From the NCBI GenBank assembly GCA_934047225.1, contig OW203986.1:22571221-22635220 (forward strand): a stretch of 64,000 nucleotides of DNA, in the 5' to 3' direction. The position numbers were made by a program, and so were the translations under genes. This stretch comes from Ypsolopha sequella (Eukaryota; Arthropoda; Insecta; Lepidoptera; Ypsolophidae). The notes under the pieces are model-generated. The model was given only the letters and a program-made list of their open reading frames with translations. It had not been told where the DNA came from and made no database searches. Shown piece by piece: positions 34,099-45,000 of the stretch. Numbering within the stretch: position 1 is the first letter of the stretch; each line of letters opens with the position of its first letter.

Positions 34099-35360
34099 TT
34101 ACATTACCAGAATACGGACGCCTCACAGAATAAGGTTGCGGGAAGCGCGCGGGGCGACTCGCTTGCAAGTGCGCCGCGCAGCAGGAATAAGACGATAGTT
34201 TTTTTCAAATACAGACTGTTCACAGGTATTTTACCTCTGACAGCTGTTCTATGTCCAATACTTAAGAAACATTTTCGATCAGCCTAGAGGTAAAATAACT
34301 GTGAACGATCTGTACCTATCGCGGCCGCGGCCGCTAACTCAATGATTCCCTTAAAGATAAGTATATGTTGTTAAGAGGTTATGCGAATTTTATTTTTGTC
34401 ACTGTCACTCAAAGCGAAAAATCGCGCAGTGCGAGAGGGGCGGATTCAGGGCAAAAGGGAAAAAAGCTGGTTTTATATTTTTATTAAAAAAGCTAAGATA
34501 GCTAGCAAAATCTCAAATATCAAATTTCTAGATATTGTTGAAACACACCTAATAAAATATGTTTGAGTTCTTTATATGGTTCCTATTCGTCAAACGAGGA
34601 GAAAAAGTGTATTTAATAACATGCAAATATGCCATGAAAAAGTCTTGACTTCTGTTTGAATGTGATGTTATTGTATGAGAAAAAAGTGTGTGTGTAAGTG
34701 TAGTGTGTGATTGTGAAAGTATATGCGTGTTGTGAGGGTGAAGAAAGATGAGTAATTGTAACAAATACGTTCAAATATTTAAAGAAAGTAAGTAAGAGTG
34801 AGACAATATAAATGTTTCATGTCGGAACTGCAAGGAGACATTCGACTTCATCGTAGTTTTCATTTTGTAACCAACTTTTTACCGCTGCTTTTTGAAGCTT
34901 CTCTGCTGTTCCAGCCTGATTCTCAACCTTAATTTTTTTGAAAAGATAGGGTGCCAAAAATCCTGGAAACCTTTGGGCAAATGTAGTCTTACAAAAGGGA
35001 GTGTTACGTAAGTGACCATAACATGTTTGGATAAATTTTCCTCGATAGAAATAATTGTTGAAATTTGGAGTGTTAGTGACAAAAATAAAATTTGCATAGC
35101 CTCTTAAAGAGACATGGAAAACGAAAAGTCCATAGATAATAATTAGTTTAAAATTTTGGATCGCTTCGTAGTTGATTTCCTGAGACCTCTTGGAAAAAGC
35201 GGTCCTCGTCGCCGCTATGAGAACTATCCTGGTTTATTCGTCCAAGGAATATACTAATTTCAGGAAAGACTTTCATCTTCTCAGAGCTTTAGTCGTGTAC
35301 CTTTTGAACTTGGTCTAGCTAGCCCTATGTTTATTAACTTAGAAATCCTACAATAAGAAG

Positions 35361-35657
35361 TTTTATTATATATATATACAGATTCTTACGAATATTAAAG
35401 TAGAAATTGAATAAAATAGAAAATTTTCGATATATATTTCGACCCACTTGGGATCGTCGTCAGTATATTATATTATAACAAGTGCGGAAAATGCCGACTT
35501 TACGTACGCGCGTAAAGCGGTCATTTTACGCACAGTGTTATAATATATTCGACTGACGTCGATCTCAAGTGGGTCGAAATATATATCGAAAATTTTCCAT
35601 TTAATTCAATTTCTACTTTAATATTTGTAAGAATCTGTATATATATATATAATAAAA
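35361..35657. mobile_element. Foldback element, copy 1 (in duplicated unit)
   Basis: Arms of about 130 bp: TTTTATTATATATATATAC, then ATTTCGACCCACTTGGGATC on the left pair with GATCTCAAGTGGGTCGAAAT on the right. The centre carries TTTACGTACGCGCGTAAA. It ends in TTTTATT / AATAAAA. Confidence 0.8.
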
Positions 35658-35984
35658 CGGTTAAAAAAAGCTTTTAAAGCAAAAGTATTTATTATCATAC
35701 AATAAGAAGTATAATACGTCACCATCTGGAGAAATGGAAACTGGAAATGCTATCTTTGCTATCTTTCGTCTCCGCCTGAGGCGACGTATTGAAGTAGCAT
35801 TTCTGGCGATAGCACTCGCCCATTTGAACAGTTTTCAGAACTAAGGAGCCAAACTGTGAATCGCGAAAAAAAATCTGCTTTTCCATAGAAAAGTTACATA
35901 GCCACACGACCAAAATGTATGACACAGCTGTTTTATTTTTTCTCGATTACTCAATATTTTTTTTCAGAAAAGTATTTCGTATGG

Positions 35985-36165
35985 ACGAGTACTATCACTT
36001 CGACTTGGGAGTACCTACTACCTGAAATTCTAAACGGCATACGTGACAAAATACAAAATGATCTAAACAGAAATACGAACAAACATAAATTAATTTTAAA
36101 AACCTACTACCTTAATCTTATAGGTAGCTCAATCAAACCAATAGAGAGGCATGTATAGATTCAAT
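35985..36165 (+). pseudogene. LINE ORF2 C-terminal remnant, copy 1
   Basis: A frame reads TSTWEYLLPEILNGIRDKI followed by NTNKHKLILKTYYLNL. It resembles the C-terminal 'R.W.Y..P.L.N.I' segment of LINE ORF2 proteins, also seen at 47930-48198. Only this tail survives. Confidence 0.5.
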
Positions 36166-36610
36166 CTCAATATTATGAATAAATATTTATATTAGTTTTT
36201 TAAGCATTGTTATTATATAAAAATATTTTATACCTCACCTTGTACCGAGCTAAGATGATCTCAACTCAAGACGGATACTTAAACCCTAAGAGGTTTTTGT
36301 CATGAGTTATAAGAAAATTGAAAAAAAAAAACTTTGTATAGTAATTGATTCGGAGTTGTTCGCAAATAAGTACAGGGGCACACATTTTAAGGATTGACAA
36401 TAGTGTCGTTGGTAGGTTCCTTTTTTTTTTTGGTTCCATTTATCCCGTCCGGGAAAGGTTAAGGTACTAGGCCATACCGGTTCCTGATAGTTTGTATTCT
36501 AAATTCAAACTATTTTCTACTGGAAGTCCTTCCTGCGTCTGCCTATGAGTTCAATAAGCTTTTTAGTGTCCATTAAAAAGGATTCGTCGTTGATAGCAAA
36601 ACCGGTCCTT

Positions 36611-36718
36611 ACTTTTTAGGGTTCCGTAGCACCTAAAAGGTGCAAAAGGAACCTTTATGACGATATTCTGTTGTCCGTCCGTATGTCACGGCCTCATAAC
36701 TTTAAGATAAAGACTTGA
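36611..36718 (+). repeat. 5' end of the third (GTCT)n-repeat form, cut by the duplication breakpoint
   Basis: Begins TTTTTAGGGTTCCGTAGC and ends at the copy 1 / copy 2 junction. The complete version follows copy 2 at 39949-40621, so the right breakpoint of the tandem duplication lies inside this repeat. Confidence 0.75.
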
Positions 36719-37270
36719 AATGGGCACTTTCCATCAATAAATATAGCTCTATTCCTATAAAATATATAACTATAAAAAAATAGATGCACACCAAGTTTAC
36801 ATGTTTTAGATTATCCAACAAAAAAATTCTTCGAAATGTTTCATCGATACCAAACCATCTTGTTTCACGTAATTCGATCGCAATGGTTCTCGAGAATCGT
36901 AATCGATTCCAGCGCTTCGGTCTTCGAGTGAATCGGTGGGTTTCTTCAAAACGATTCTATCGAGGAACTTGGACAGGTAAATGTTCTATTCAAACGTTGA
37001 CAGGGTAACCATTTCGTTAATCCCAACAAAAAGCCGGAAATTAAAAAAAAAACGCGCTTTTTTGTCAGAAAATGTTGTACTCGTAGATATATAGAAGTGT
37101 ACTATATTCTTTGTCGTAGATTCACGCTTGAGAATTCAAGCTGTAAAACTTCCAGTGAGTCTTTTACTGGCGAAACTAATGTCCGGAGACACGTTTAAGG
37201 AAGCCAGATAAAACGGATTTGAATTGAATTGAAAAAAAAACCTATGCGCAGCACACGTTTTACGGTATAT

Positions 37271-37468
37271 ACAAGGTGAATTTGTGAACATCGTCCAAAT
37301 TCATACTTGAGCCTGAGTAAAATTCATAAAATTAAATATCGACTCCCCATAGTGATTCACCCAGGACTACAAGTGAAATTTCATTATACGAAATTCACAA
37401 TTATTGCTATCGATTTATGATGCTGATCTCTTACCAAGCTTCCAGTATGAATTTGGACGCTGATCAAA
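37271..37468. mobile_element. ACAAGGTGA foldback MITE, duplicate of 30233-30430
   Basis: Same sequence as the copy at 30233-30430, carried along by the tandem duplication. Confidence 0.65.
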
Positions 37469-38684
37469 AATATACATATACAGGGATTAATAATTTCAAG
37501 TAATTAGACATTCAATCAAAATTTTTCCAAAAATCCGGACAGATTAAAAAGACGGCCAAAGTCCGGAGGGAAGGCCGAAATTATGTCTGGAAAAATCTGA
37601 TCGGATGGTAACCCTCGCGGTCTTTATGACATTCAGTGATTATGATTAGTTAAAATATAAGGACGCGTGAGGTCTTAAAGATAAGTATATGTTGTTAAGA
37701 GGTTATGCGAATTTTATTTTTGTCACTGTCACTCAAAGCGAAAAATCGCGCAGTGCGAGAGGGGCGGATTCAGGGCAAAAGGGAAAAAAGCTGGTTTTAT
37801 ATTTTTATTAAAAAAGCTAAGATAGCTAGCAAAATCTCAAATATCAAATTTCTAGATATTGTTGAAACACACCTAATAAAATATGTTTGAGTTCTTTATA
37901 TGGTTCCTATTCGTCAAACGAGGAGAAAAAGTGTATTTAATAACATGCAAATATGCCATGAAAAAGTCTTGACTTCTGTTTGAATGTGATGTTATTGTAT
38001 GAGAAAAAAGTGTGTGTGTAAGTGTAGTGTGTGATTGTGAAAGTATATGCGTGTTGTGAGGGTGAAGAAAGATGAGTAATTGTAACAAATACGTTCAAAT
38101 ATTTAAAGAAAGTAAGTAAGAGTGAGACAATATAAATGTTTCATGTCGGAACTGCAAGGAGACATTCGACTTCATCGTAGTTTTCATTTTGTAACCAACT
38201 TTTTACCGCTGCTTTTTGAAGCTTCTCTGCTGTTCCAGCCTGATTCTCAACCTTAATTTTTTTGAAAAGATAGGGTGCCAAAAATCCTGGAAACCTTTGG
38301 GCAAATGTAGTCTTACAAAAGGGAGTGTTACGTAAGTGACCATAACATGTTTGGATAAATTTTCCTCGATAGAAATAATTGTTGAAATTTGGAGTGTTAG
38401 TGACAAAAATAAAATTTGCATAGCCTCTTAAAGAGACATGGAAAACGAAAAGTCCATAGATAATAATTAGTTTAAAATTTTGGATCGCTTCGTAGTTGAT
38501 TTCCTGAGACCTCTTGGAAAAAGCGGTCCTCGTCGCCGCTATGAGAACTATCCTGGTTTATTCGTCCAAGGAATATACTAATTTCAGGAAAGACTTTCAT
38601 CTTCTCAGAGCTTTAGTCGTGTACCTTTTGAACTTGGTCTAGCTAGCCCTATGTTTATTAACTTAGAAATCCTACAATAAGAAG

Positions 38685-38979
38685 TTTTATTATATATATA
38701 TACAGATTCTTACGAATATTAAAGTAGAAATTGAATAAAATAGAAAATTTTCGATATATATTTCGACCCACTTGGGATCGTCGTCAGTATATTATATTAT
38801 AACAAGTGCGGAAAATGCCGACTTTACGTACGCGCGTAAAGCGGTCATTTTACGCACAGTGTTATAATATATTCGACTGACGTCGATCTCAAGTGGGTCG
38901 AAATATATATCGAAAATTTTCCATTTAATTCAATTTCTACTTTAATATTCGTAAGAATCTGTATATATATATAATAAAA
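38685..38979. mobile_element. Foldback element, copy 2 (in duplicated unit)
   Basis: Same as 35361-35657; the (TA)n stretch near the right end is two bases shorter. Confidence 0.8.
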
Positions 38980-39309
38980 CGGTTAAAAAAAAAGCTTTTA
39001 AAGCAAAAGTATTTATTATCATACAATAAGAAGTATAATACGTCACCATCTGGAGAAATGGAAACTGGAAATGCTATATTTGCTATCTTTCGTCTCCGCC
39101 TGAGGCGACGTATTGAAGTAGCATTTCTGGCGGTAGCACTCGCCCATTTGAACAGTTTTCAGAACTAAGGAGCCAAACTGTGAATCGCGAAAAAAAAACA
39201 GCTTTTCCATAGAAAAGTTACATAGCCACAAGACCAAAATGTATGAGACAGCTGTTTTATTTTTTCTCGATTTCTCGATATTTTTTTTTCAGAAAAGTGT
39301 GTCGTTTGG

Positions 39310-39475
39310 ACGAGTACTATCACTTCGACTTGGGAGTACCTACTACCTGAAATTCTAAACGGCATACGTAACAAAATACAAAATGATCTAAACAGAAATA
39401 CGAACAAACATAAATTAATTTTCAAAACCTACTACCTTAATATTATAGGTAGCTCAATCAAACCAATAGAGAGGC
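39310..39475 (+). pseudogene. LINE ORF2 C-terminal remnant, copy 2
   Basis: Same TSTWEYLLPEILNGIR frame as at 35985-36165, with a few substitutions. Confidence 0.5.
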
Positions 39476-39948
39476 GTGAATAGATAAAATCTCAATATTA
39501 TGAATAAATATTTATATTAGTTTTTTTAAGCATTGTTATTATATAAGAAATATTTTATACCTCACCTTGTACCGAGCTAAGATGATCTCAACTCAAGACG
39601 GATACTTAAACCCTAAGAGGTTTTTGTCATGAGTTATAAGAAAATTGAAAAAAAAAAACTTTGTATAGTAATTGATTCGGAGTTGTTCGCAAATAAGTAC
39701 AGGGGCACACATTTTAAGGATTGACAATAGTGTCGTTGGTAGGTTCCTTTTTTTTTTGGTTCCATTTATCCCGTCCGGGAAAGGTTAAGGTACTAGGCCA
39801 TACCGGTTCCTGATAGTTTGTATTCTAAATTCAAACTATTTTCTACTGGAAGTCCTTCCTGCGTCTGCCTATGAGTTCAATAAGCTTTTTAGTGTCCATT
39901 AAAAAGGATTCGTCGTTGATAGCAAAACCGGTCCTTACTTTTTAGGGT

Positions 39949-40621
39949 TCCGTAGCACCTAAAAGGTGCAAAAGGAACCTTTATGACGATATTCTGTTGT
40001 CCGTCCGTATGTCACGGCCTGATAAAGACTTGAAATTTGGCACAATAATAGCATTATTTCGCCCACATAACACGGTGTAAAAATTCAAAAATTTTCAAAA
40101 TATTTCCGATGCAAAAGAGAGGAAAAAATTTATCCTGAAAATACAATATGGGTATCAAATCAGAATATATTAAGTATTTAACTATATTTACTAGCACTGA
40201 TTTCGAGAAATCTTTGAAAAACCATAAAAAAGTGTATTTCCCCGCCTTTATCTCCGAAACAGGTGGACCGAAAAATATGAAAAAAAGTTGAAGACAAATG
40301 AGAAATATAAAAAATATAAAAAAAATAAAATAAATAAATAAAAACATTTTATAAAAATACAATATGGGTATCAAATTGTAGGTATTAAAAAGTTCATTGT
40401 AAAAATATATAATTTGGCTATATTTGCTTGCATCTATTTCGAGAAATCCTCGAAAAACCACAAAAAAATGTATGTCCCCCCTTATCTCCAAATATGAAAA
40501 AAATCATGGTTAATTGTACTTACTTAAAGATTACAGGAAAATATAGCGGTTGAGAAATTCACGAATATTTACGGAACCCTAGGTACGCGAGTCTGACTTG
40601 CCCTTGACCGATTTTGAACTA
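39949..40621 (+). repeat. (GTCT)n-core repeat, third form, complete copy
   Basis: Begins TTTTTAGGGTTCCGTAGCAC, carries GTCCGTCCGTATGTC, two internal copies of a 'aaaatacaatatgggtatcaa' segment about 230 bp apart, and ends with GGAACCCTAGGTACGCGAG, then ACTTGCCCTTGACCG. The 145-codon minus-strand ORF here is a Phe/Ile-rich low-complexity artefact. Confidence 0.65.
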
Positions 40622-40943
40622 TGAAAATATTTGTTTATTGTCGATGTGTTATGAAAATGCTTTACAAAAATTACAAGTACGAGTATTTGCAAGCAGACTA
40701 CAAGACTAGATTCATCGCCGGAATCCCTACAAAATATCCACCACACACTTGACAAGAGTTTAAAAGCCCTTTGTTTATGTGGACTTGCTTGTAGATAAAA
40801 AAGTTTAAAGCTATTGACAGGGGCAAGGGCTATAATATTATTGTTTCTTTTTGTCGTATTCATAGTTCTTTGCATCGAAGATTTGTCTGAAAGAGAGACG
40901 ACCCTTTGAACCATGCTGAACCCTCCTTATTCCTTTTTGTTTT

Positions 40944-41400
40944 TAGAGTTCCGTACCTACAGGGAGCCATACGGGACCCTATTACCACATATATATTATA
41001 CTACATAACTAAGCCTCCGCTGCTGTCTGTCCGTCCGTCCGTCCGTCTGTCACAGGTAGGGTTGCCAGATGGGAAAACTAAAATATTTAGGCAAAATTCG
41101 GGATTTTGGGATTATGGTCGGGACTACTCGGGACAAATAAATAATACGAATCAATATTTTTTTTTTAATTATAGTACTTACAACAAAATACTTTTTTGCC
41201 CGCCGATTTGTTGTTATTTGTTATTTGTCGGGACAATTTGTATTTTGTCGGGACACTGGAAATATCGGGACAATCCCGACGAATCCCGACCATCTGGCAA
41301 CCCTAGTCACAGGGGGCTGTAATAGATAGCCGGTTCAAATTTTCATAGAATACGTGTTAATAATAAAATAATAAAAATTAAAACAAAAAATTAAACCCAA
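40944..41400 (+). repeat. (GTCT)n-core repeat variant, interrupted by a hAT element
   Basis: Begins TTTTAGAGTTCCGTACC, has (GTCC)n at 41027-41048, is split by 41057-41305, and resumes 'gggggctgtaatagatagcc'. It has lost its 3' end. Confidence 0.65.
41057..41305. mobile_element. 249-bp hAT-type MITE with perfect 8-bp TSD
   Basis: TAGGGTTGCCAGATGG and CCATCTGGCAACCCTA are perfect 16-bp inverted ends. GTCACAGG is duplicated exactly (41049-41056 and 41306-41313), the hAT target size. CGGGAC or its complement occurs at least six times inside, clustered near the right end, as expected for transposase-binding subterminal repeats. No coding capacity. Confidence 0.9.
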
Positions 41401-41435
41401 GGGAGCTTTCTATACAAAAAAAATATATATAAAAG

Positions 41436-41670
41436 TATATCGTCACGACATGAATCCCCGAGGGAGTGTTAGAGGTGTTCCGAGTGTGAACTGTGAAATG
41501 CAAGTCACAGTCCACTTTCGGTACACCCGCTTTTCACCGACGATTATAACGTCCCAACGTGATAAGTGGTGAGCCCTATCGCCGTACTTCGAGCACAAAT
41601 ACACGCTTTTTAGGGCATGCGGGTTTACTTACGATGTTTTCCTTCACCGTTCAACAAGTGAAAACCCTAA
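41436..41670 (+). repeat. Interspersed repeat, copy 1 (relative at 47440-47665)
   Basis: Shares ATCGTC.CGACATGAATCCCC, AAATGCAAGTCACAGTCCAC, CGCCGTACTTCG and TTACGATGTTTT with 47440-47665. Short worn fragments appear at about 50835-50880 and 53600-53640 (inverted). Confidence 0.6.
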
Positions 41671-42083
41671 AAAGGGGCGGGAAGAGTAAAAAGAAATACA
41701 AAAATAAATAAAATTAAAATAATGCCGAAACCCTCATAGATTTGTATAATCTTCCTAAATTATCTCGTAATAAGATTATTTTCTTTATCAAAGATGAGTG
41801 TAACATAAATAGGAGAACGTTTTGCACCCCAAATATTTTAATAATCAAGCCTATAAATACAAGCCTACATAATGTTAGTGCTCATCAATACTTTTGTAAG
41901 TGTATATCGTTGATATTTTGCTAGTGTTTCAACTTTCTGTAGAAGAATACTCGGTCACTACCCCCAGAGCAGCGTAAGGGCGTTTGTTCACTCAATCGTG
42001 TTCGATTTGTATTCGTGTTTTTTTACTTGTTTTGTCCCTAGATGTATTTCGGATCCGTTTTTAAGAGGATGGCGTACACTTTT

Positions 42084-43215
42084 TTTTATTACCGTCCAGC
42101 ACAATGAGTCCAATGAGACCTTATTTGCTTTTAATAGAGGCGATTATATTATGTTGGCTCATTGGCCTTTTTTTCTTGGACGCGTATTACTAATGATCAC
42201 GCAGCGAAACAACAAATTGGTGTGTTTATAGCTAATACTGAAATATGTTGTAGGCAAATAAATATTAGATTTAAGTAGAGTTAGTGGATATTAAGTAGAA
42301 TTCATATTTCTATTACCTATTTTATAAAAAAAAAACAAGTTAAATCAAAACCGGTCAAGTGCGAGTCGGACTCGCGCACGAAGGGTTCCATACCATCATC
42401 TATAATAATACAGATCGCGCCAAATTACTAGTCCGCTCGGAAGTTGCTCTTCCCAAGAACGGCCCATACATTTTGTTCCTGCTGATGCGAATCGCCCCGT
42501 GTTTAGAGGGGACAAAAATTTTGGCGCGATCTGTACTCGTTAACTTGTAAAGCCTACTTAGCTGTGATAGTTTTCTTTTTAATTTCGTTATATATACTAC
42601 TGCCGTGATTTTTTTTACGTCTCCAAATACAACCGTTTCGCCGGCAGGGGGGGGGGGGGACACTTGACTCTAACAAAAATTAACACTTTTAAGTTTAATA
42701 TTTCGCAAACGGAACCCTGGATCGAAAAATGATCTTGTCACACCCCTAATATTTTTAAATTACCTATCCAACGACACCCTACACTAGGGGATAGACGAGA
42801 AAAAAAATAATCATCTCCACTTTACGTGTAAGGGAGGTACCTAAAACCCTAAAAAAAAAATCTTTTTCAAAATTTTACTGTACCACTTTATCGGCGTAAT
42901 AAATACGTATACCCATGCCAAATTACAGCTTTCTAGTACTAATAGTCTCTAAGCTAAGCCGCGGACAGACAGACAGACAGACAGACGGACGGACATGGCG
43001 AAACTATAAGGGTTCCTTGTTGACTACGGAACTCTAAAAAGAGGGTGGAAGAAAATGTTTTTTGATAAAAGTATAAATCTTATTAAGTACATTGTTTATT
43101 GTTTACCCCTAGATAAAAGATCCAAAAATCAAAAATTTTTTTTCAATAGTCGAAGAGTCCGAATATCTTCAAATAAATCCTCGAAAGTCTGGCGTTGTTC
43201 ATGCTCTAGGCTCAG
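42084..43215 (+). repeat. Interspersed repeat, copy 2 (split; keeps an empty hAT site)
   Basis: 42084-42330 and 43036-43215 together match 12874-13295. They are separated by the inverted repeat at 42340-43037. The single ctctaggc at 43204-43211 is the unoccupied equivalent of the hAT target at 13288-13295 / 17311-17318. Confidence 0.65.
42340..43037 (-). repeat. (GTCT)n-core repeat, ~750-bp form, uninterrupted copy
   Basis: On the plus strand it starts AAAACCGGTCAAGTGCGAG and ends GGAACTCTAAAAA. It contains (GACA)n at 42964-42990 and the ACAGATCGCGCCAAA palindrome at 42410-42536. It is the reference for the interrupted copy at 7944-9806. Confidence 0.75.
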
Positions 43216-43616
43216 TTGTTCGTAACGAATAAAGAATACGTGTGAGTGCACAAACGCCCTAAAGGTGATAATTCGTACGACAATATGTGTGGCCGTGAAC
43301 GAAATTATATACTTGTATTGTCTTGTATGTCCTACATCTACTCGCTACTCTACCGATTACTCTACCATCTGCCTAAATGCCACCTTGAAGGACTCATGAT
43401 AAGGTTTATCGTCAAGTAAACTGTACTGAGTTGACCGTTGAGTCTTTATCGTGACAGGAGCTTTTGTGGAAAAAAAGGAATTTCAGGAAAGTGATAGCGT
43501 TATCGCATGACTAATATCCTGCTGTCTCCTGCGTCGGATCATAAAAGTTTTGTTGTATTTTAAAAATGAGTCATTTATGCAAAGCCAGATAGAGAAGCAT
43601 GGAGTTCATGCCGTAA
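43216..43616. other. No gene seen
   Basis: No ORF with a motif and no inverted repeat of note. Confidence 0.4.
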
Positions 43617-44190
43617 TTATGTTACGTATTATCTAGTATTATATTATCTGTGGTATTTTGACCGAAATCGCACACAGGCTGTGACATAGAGGCGCTACGG
43701 CGACGGCATTATGGCAGTTTAAGTTTAAATATTTATAATATTTGTTAATAATAGGTCTTTACCTATGAAATTGTTGAAATTTTCTTACAGATTCATGAGT
43801 TCATAATTCCTGTGATTCAATAGCTATTTTGTTTGAAAGTTAATTTCAAGGTTTTACATTTACGTATTAAATAATGTTTTTATTTTCAGTTTGATTATAA
43901 AAATTAAATCTTCAAAAACAGTTCGTCTTAAATGCCATCCATTTCTATGATGAGATTCGTAATAATTTTTTACAGCTGACACTTTTCAAAAATTAAATTA
44001 ATGTTGCTGTTAGCTTAATGTTGGATTTGTCATTTTAAAATAATGCAAATATGTTAGTACTGAAAATTGAGTTCCCTTCAAATTCTCTATAGAAAACGGC
44101 AATTTCATATGTAAAGACCTAATATGTTACGTATTATCTAGTATTATATTATCTGCGGTATTTTGACCGAAATCGCACACAGGCTGTGAC
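43617..44190. repeat. Direct repeat pair (~70 bp) flanking a non-autonomous element
   Basis: 43617-43690 and 44122-44190 share ATGTTACGTATTATCTAGTA and GACCGAAATCGCACACAGG almost exactly. The element 43750-44122 lies between them with about 60 bp of other sequence. Confidence 0.7.
43750..44122. mobile_element. Non-autonomous element (ATAGGTCTTTAC ends)
   Basis: The inverted ends ATAGGTCTTTACCTATGAAA and TTTCATATGTAAAGACCTA pair, and AAATTG/CAATTT blocks pair inside. An inverted relative is at 20272-20637. No coding capacity. Confidence 0.65.
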
Positions 44191-44527
44191 TAGGGAATGC
44201 AATATTGGTATACCGAGATTATATAGTATTAAATATAAATAGTATTAAATATAGTATTAAAAGTTGAGATGATTTCATATTCGTCATATTCGTTGTGCGT
44301 GAAAAGAAGTATTTAGAAAAGGCAAAGAAGACGATAATGATGTGGAGCCAGGAAGCCAATTCCGGAGGTATGGAGATGATCTCCACGGTCGAAATATCTG
44401 GCGAAATATCTAATGCATGGAAAGATACAGGAGCCCTTTGCTATCAAACGATTTGAAGAAATGTTTACCATAAGAAGTGTAGTTAAGTGGGGCATATTTC
44501 TATTGGAAACTCACCCATAAAAAGAAA

Positions 44528-45000
44528 TGATAAATTTATTGAGGCCATGGTGGATACTGTTGAGTGCTTTTTATAATCATTATTTTAGATACATATTTGT
44601 TTAAAAATTATGACATAATCAATATAAATTGAACCACAATACAGTGCTTTACTTATTTATTTATTAATGTTAACTATAGCTTCTCTAAAATTACAGCACA
44701 AGACACAAACAAAAAATGTTTTACTTGCTAAATATATATAGGTAACTAAGGCCAAGGTCACTCTTGGAATAATGAATTTATTGAGGCCATGTTGGATACT
44801 CGTAGTGCTTTTTATAATAATTATTTTAAACCCATGATTTTACATGGACATTTTTATAAAAATTATGACATAATCAATAAAAATTAAACAACAATCCAGT
44901 GTTTTACTCATTTATTTATTAATGTTAACTATGCATTCTCTAAAATTACAGCACATGAAACAAACAAAAAATATTTTACTTGCTAATTGAATATAACTAT
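44528..45000. repeat. Tandem duplication of a ~245-bp unit
   Basis: Units begin AAATTTATTGAGGCCATG at 44530 and AATTTATTGAGGCCATG at 44775, and each holds TTAATGTTAACTAT and AAAATTACAGCACA. The second unit abuts the 3' end of the decayed transposase at 44990-46215, so the unit is probably its 3' untranslated region. Confidence 0.7.

Larger units (their letters stand above)
30629..34350. other. 3.7-kb block bounded by TTAA, present in only one duplicate
   Basis: In copy 1 this block sits between TTAA (30625-30628) and TTAA (34351-34354). In copy 2 a single TTAA (37675-37678) joins the same outer sequences. It contains a TIR element (32623-34098), a 300-bp (GTCT)n repeat and unassigned ORFs. 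The ends GGCGATTAT / ATGATTCCC pair only weakly. It is either a TTAA-targeted insertion in copy 1 or a deletion through TTAA microhomology in copy 2. Confidence 0.75.
29671..36718. repeat. Tandem duplication, copy 1 (with extra 3.7-kb block)
   Basis: Sequence starting AATGGGCACTTTCCATCAAT at 29671 recurs at 36719, directly after the end of this unit. The segments 29671-30628 and 34351-36718 match 36719-37678 and 37675-40020 almost base for base. Differences are a few substitutions, a 2-base indel near 30587/37615 and an 11-base indel near 36700/40020. The only large difference is 30629-34350, present in this copy alone. Short homology (aatgggcac / aatttggcac) sits at the breakpoints. Confidence 0.9.
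36719..40035. repeat. Tandem duplication, copy 2 (lacks the 3.7-kb block)
   Basis: See copy 1 at 29671-36718. The left segment 36719-37678 joins directly to the right segment at a single TTAA (37675-37678). It ends inside the repeat at about 40035, where the copy carries on into unique sequence. Confidence 0.9.

Noticed and set aside
34321..34334. Tandem NotI-like GCGGCCGCGGCCGC, possible vector sequence
   Set aside because: No adjoining vector or linker sequence; surrounding DNA is continuous AT-rich insect-like sequence.
40054..40491. 145-codon minus-strand ORF rich in Phe and Ile
   Set aside because: Low-complexity reading of an AT-rich repeat; the homologous repeat at 11390-12075 does not keep the frame.
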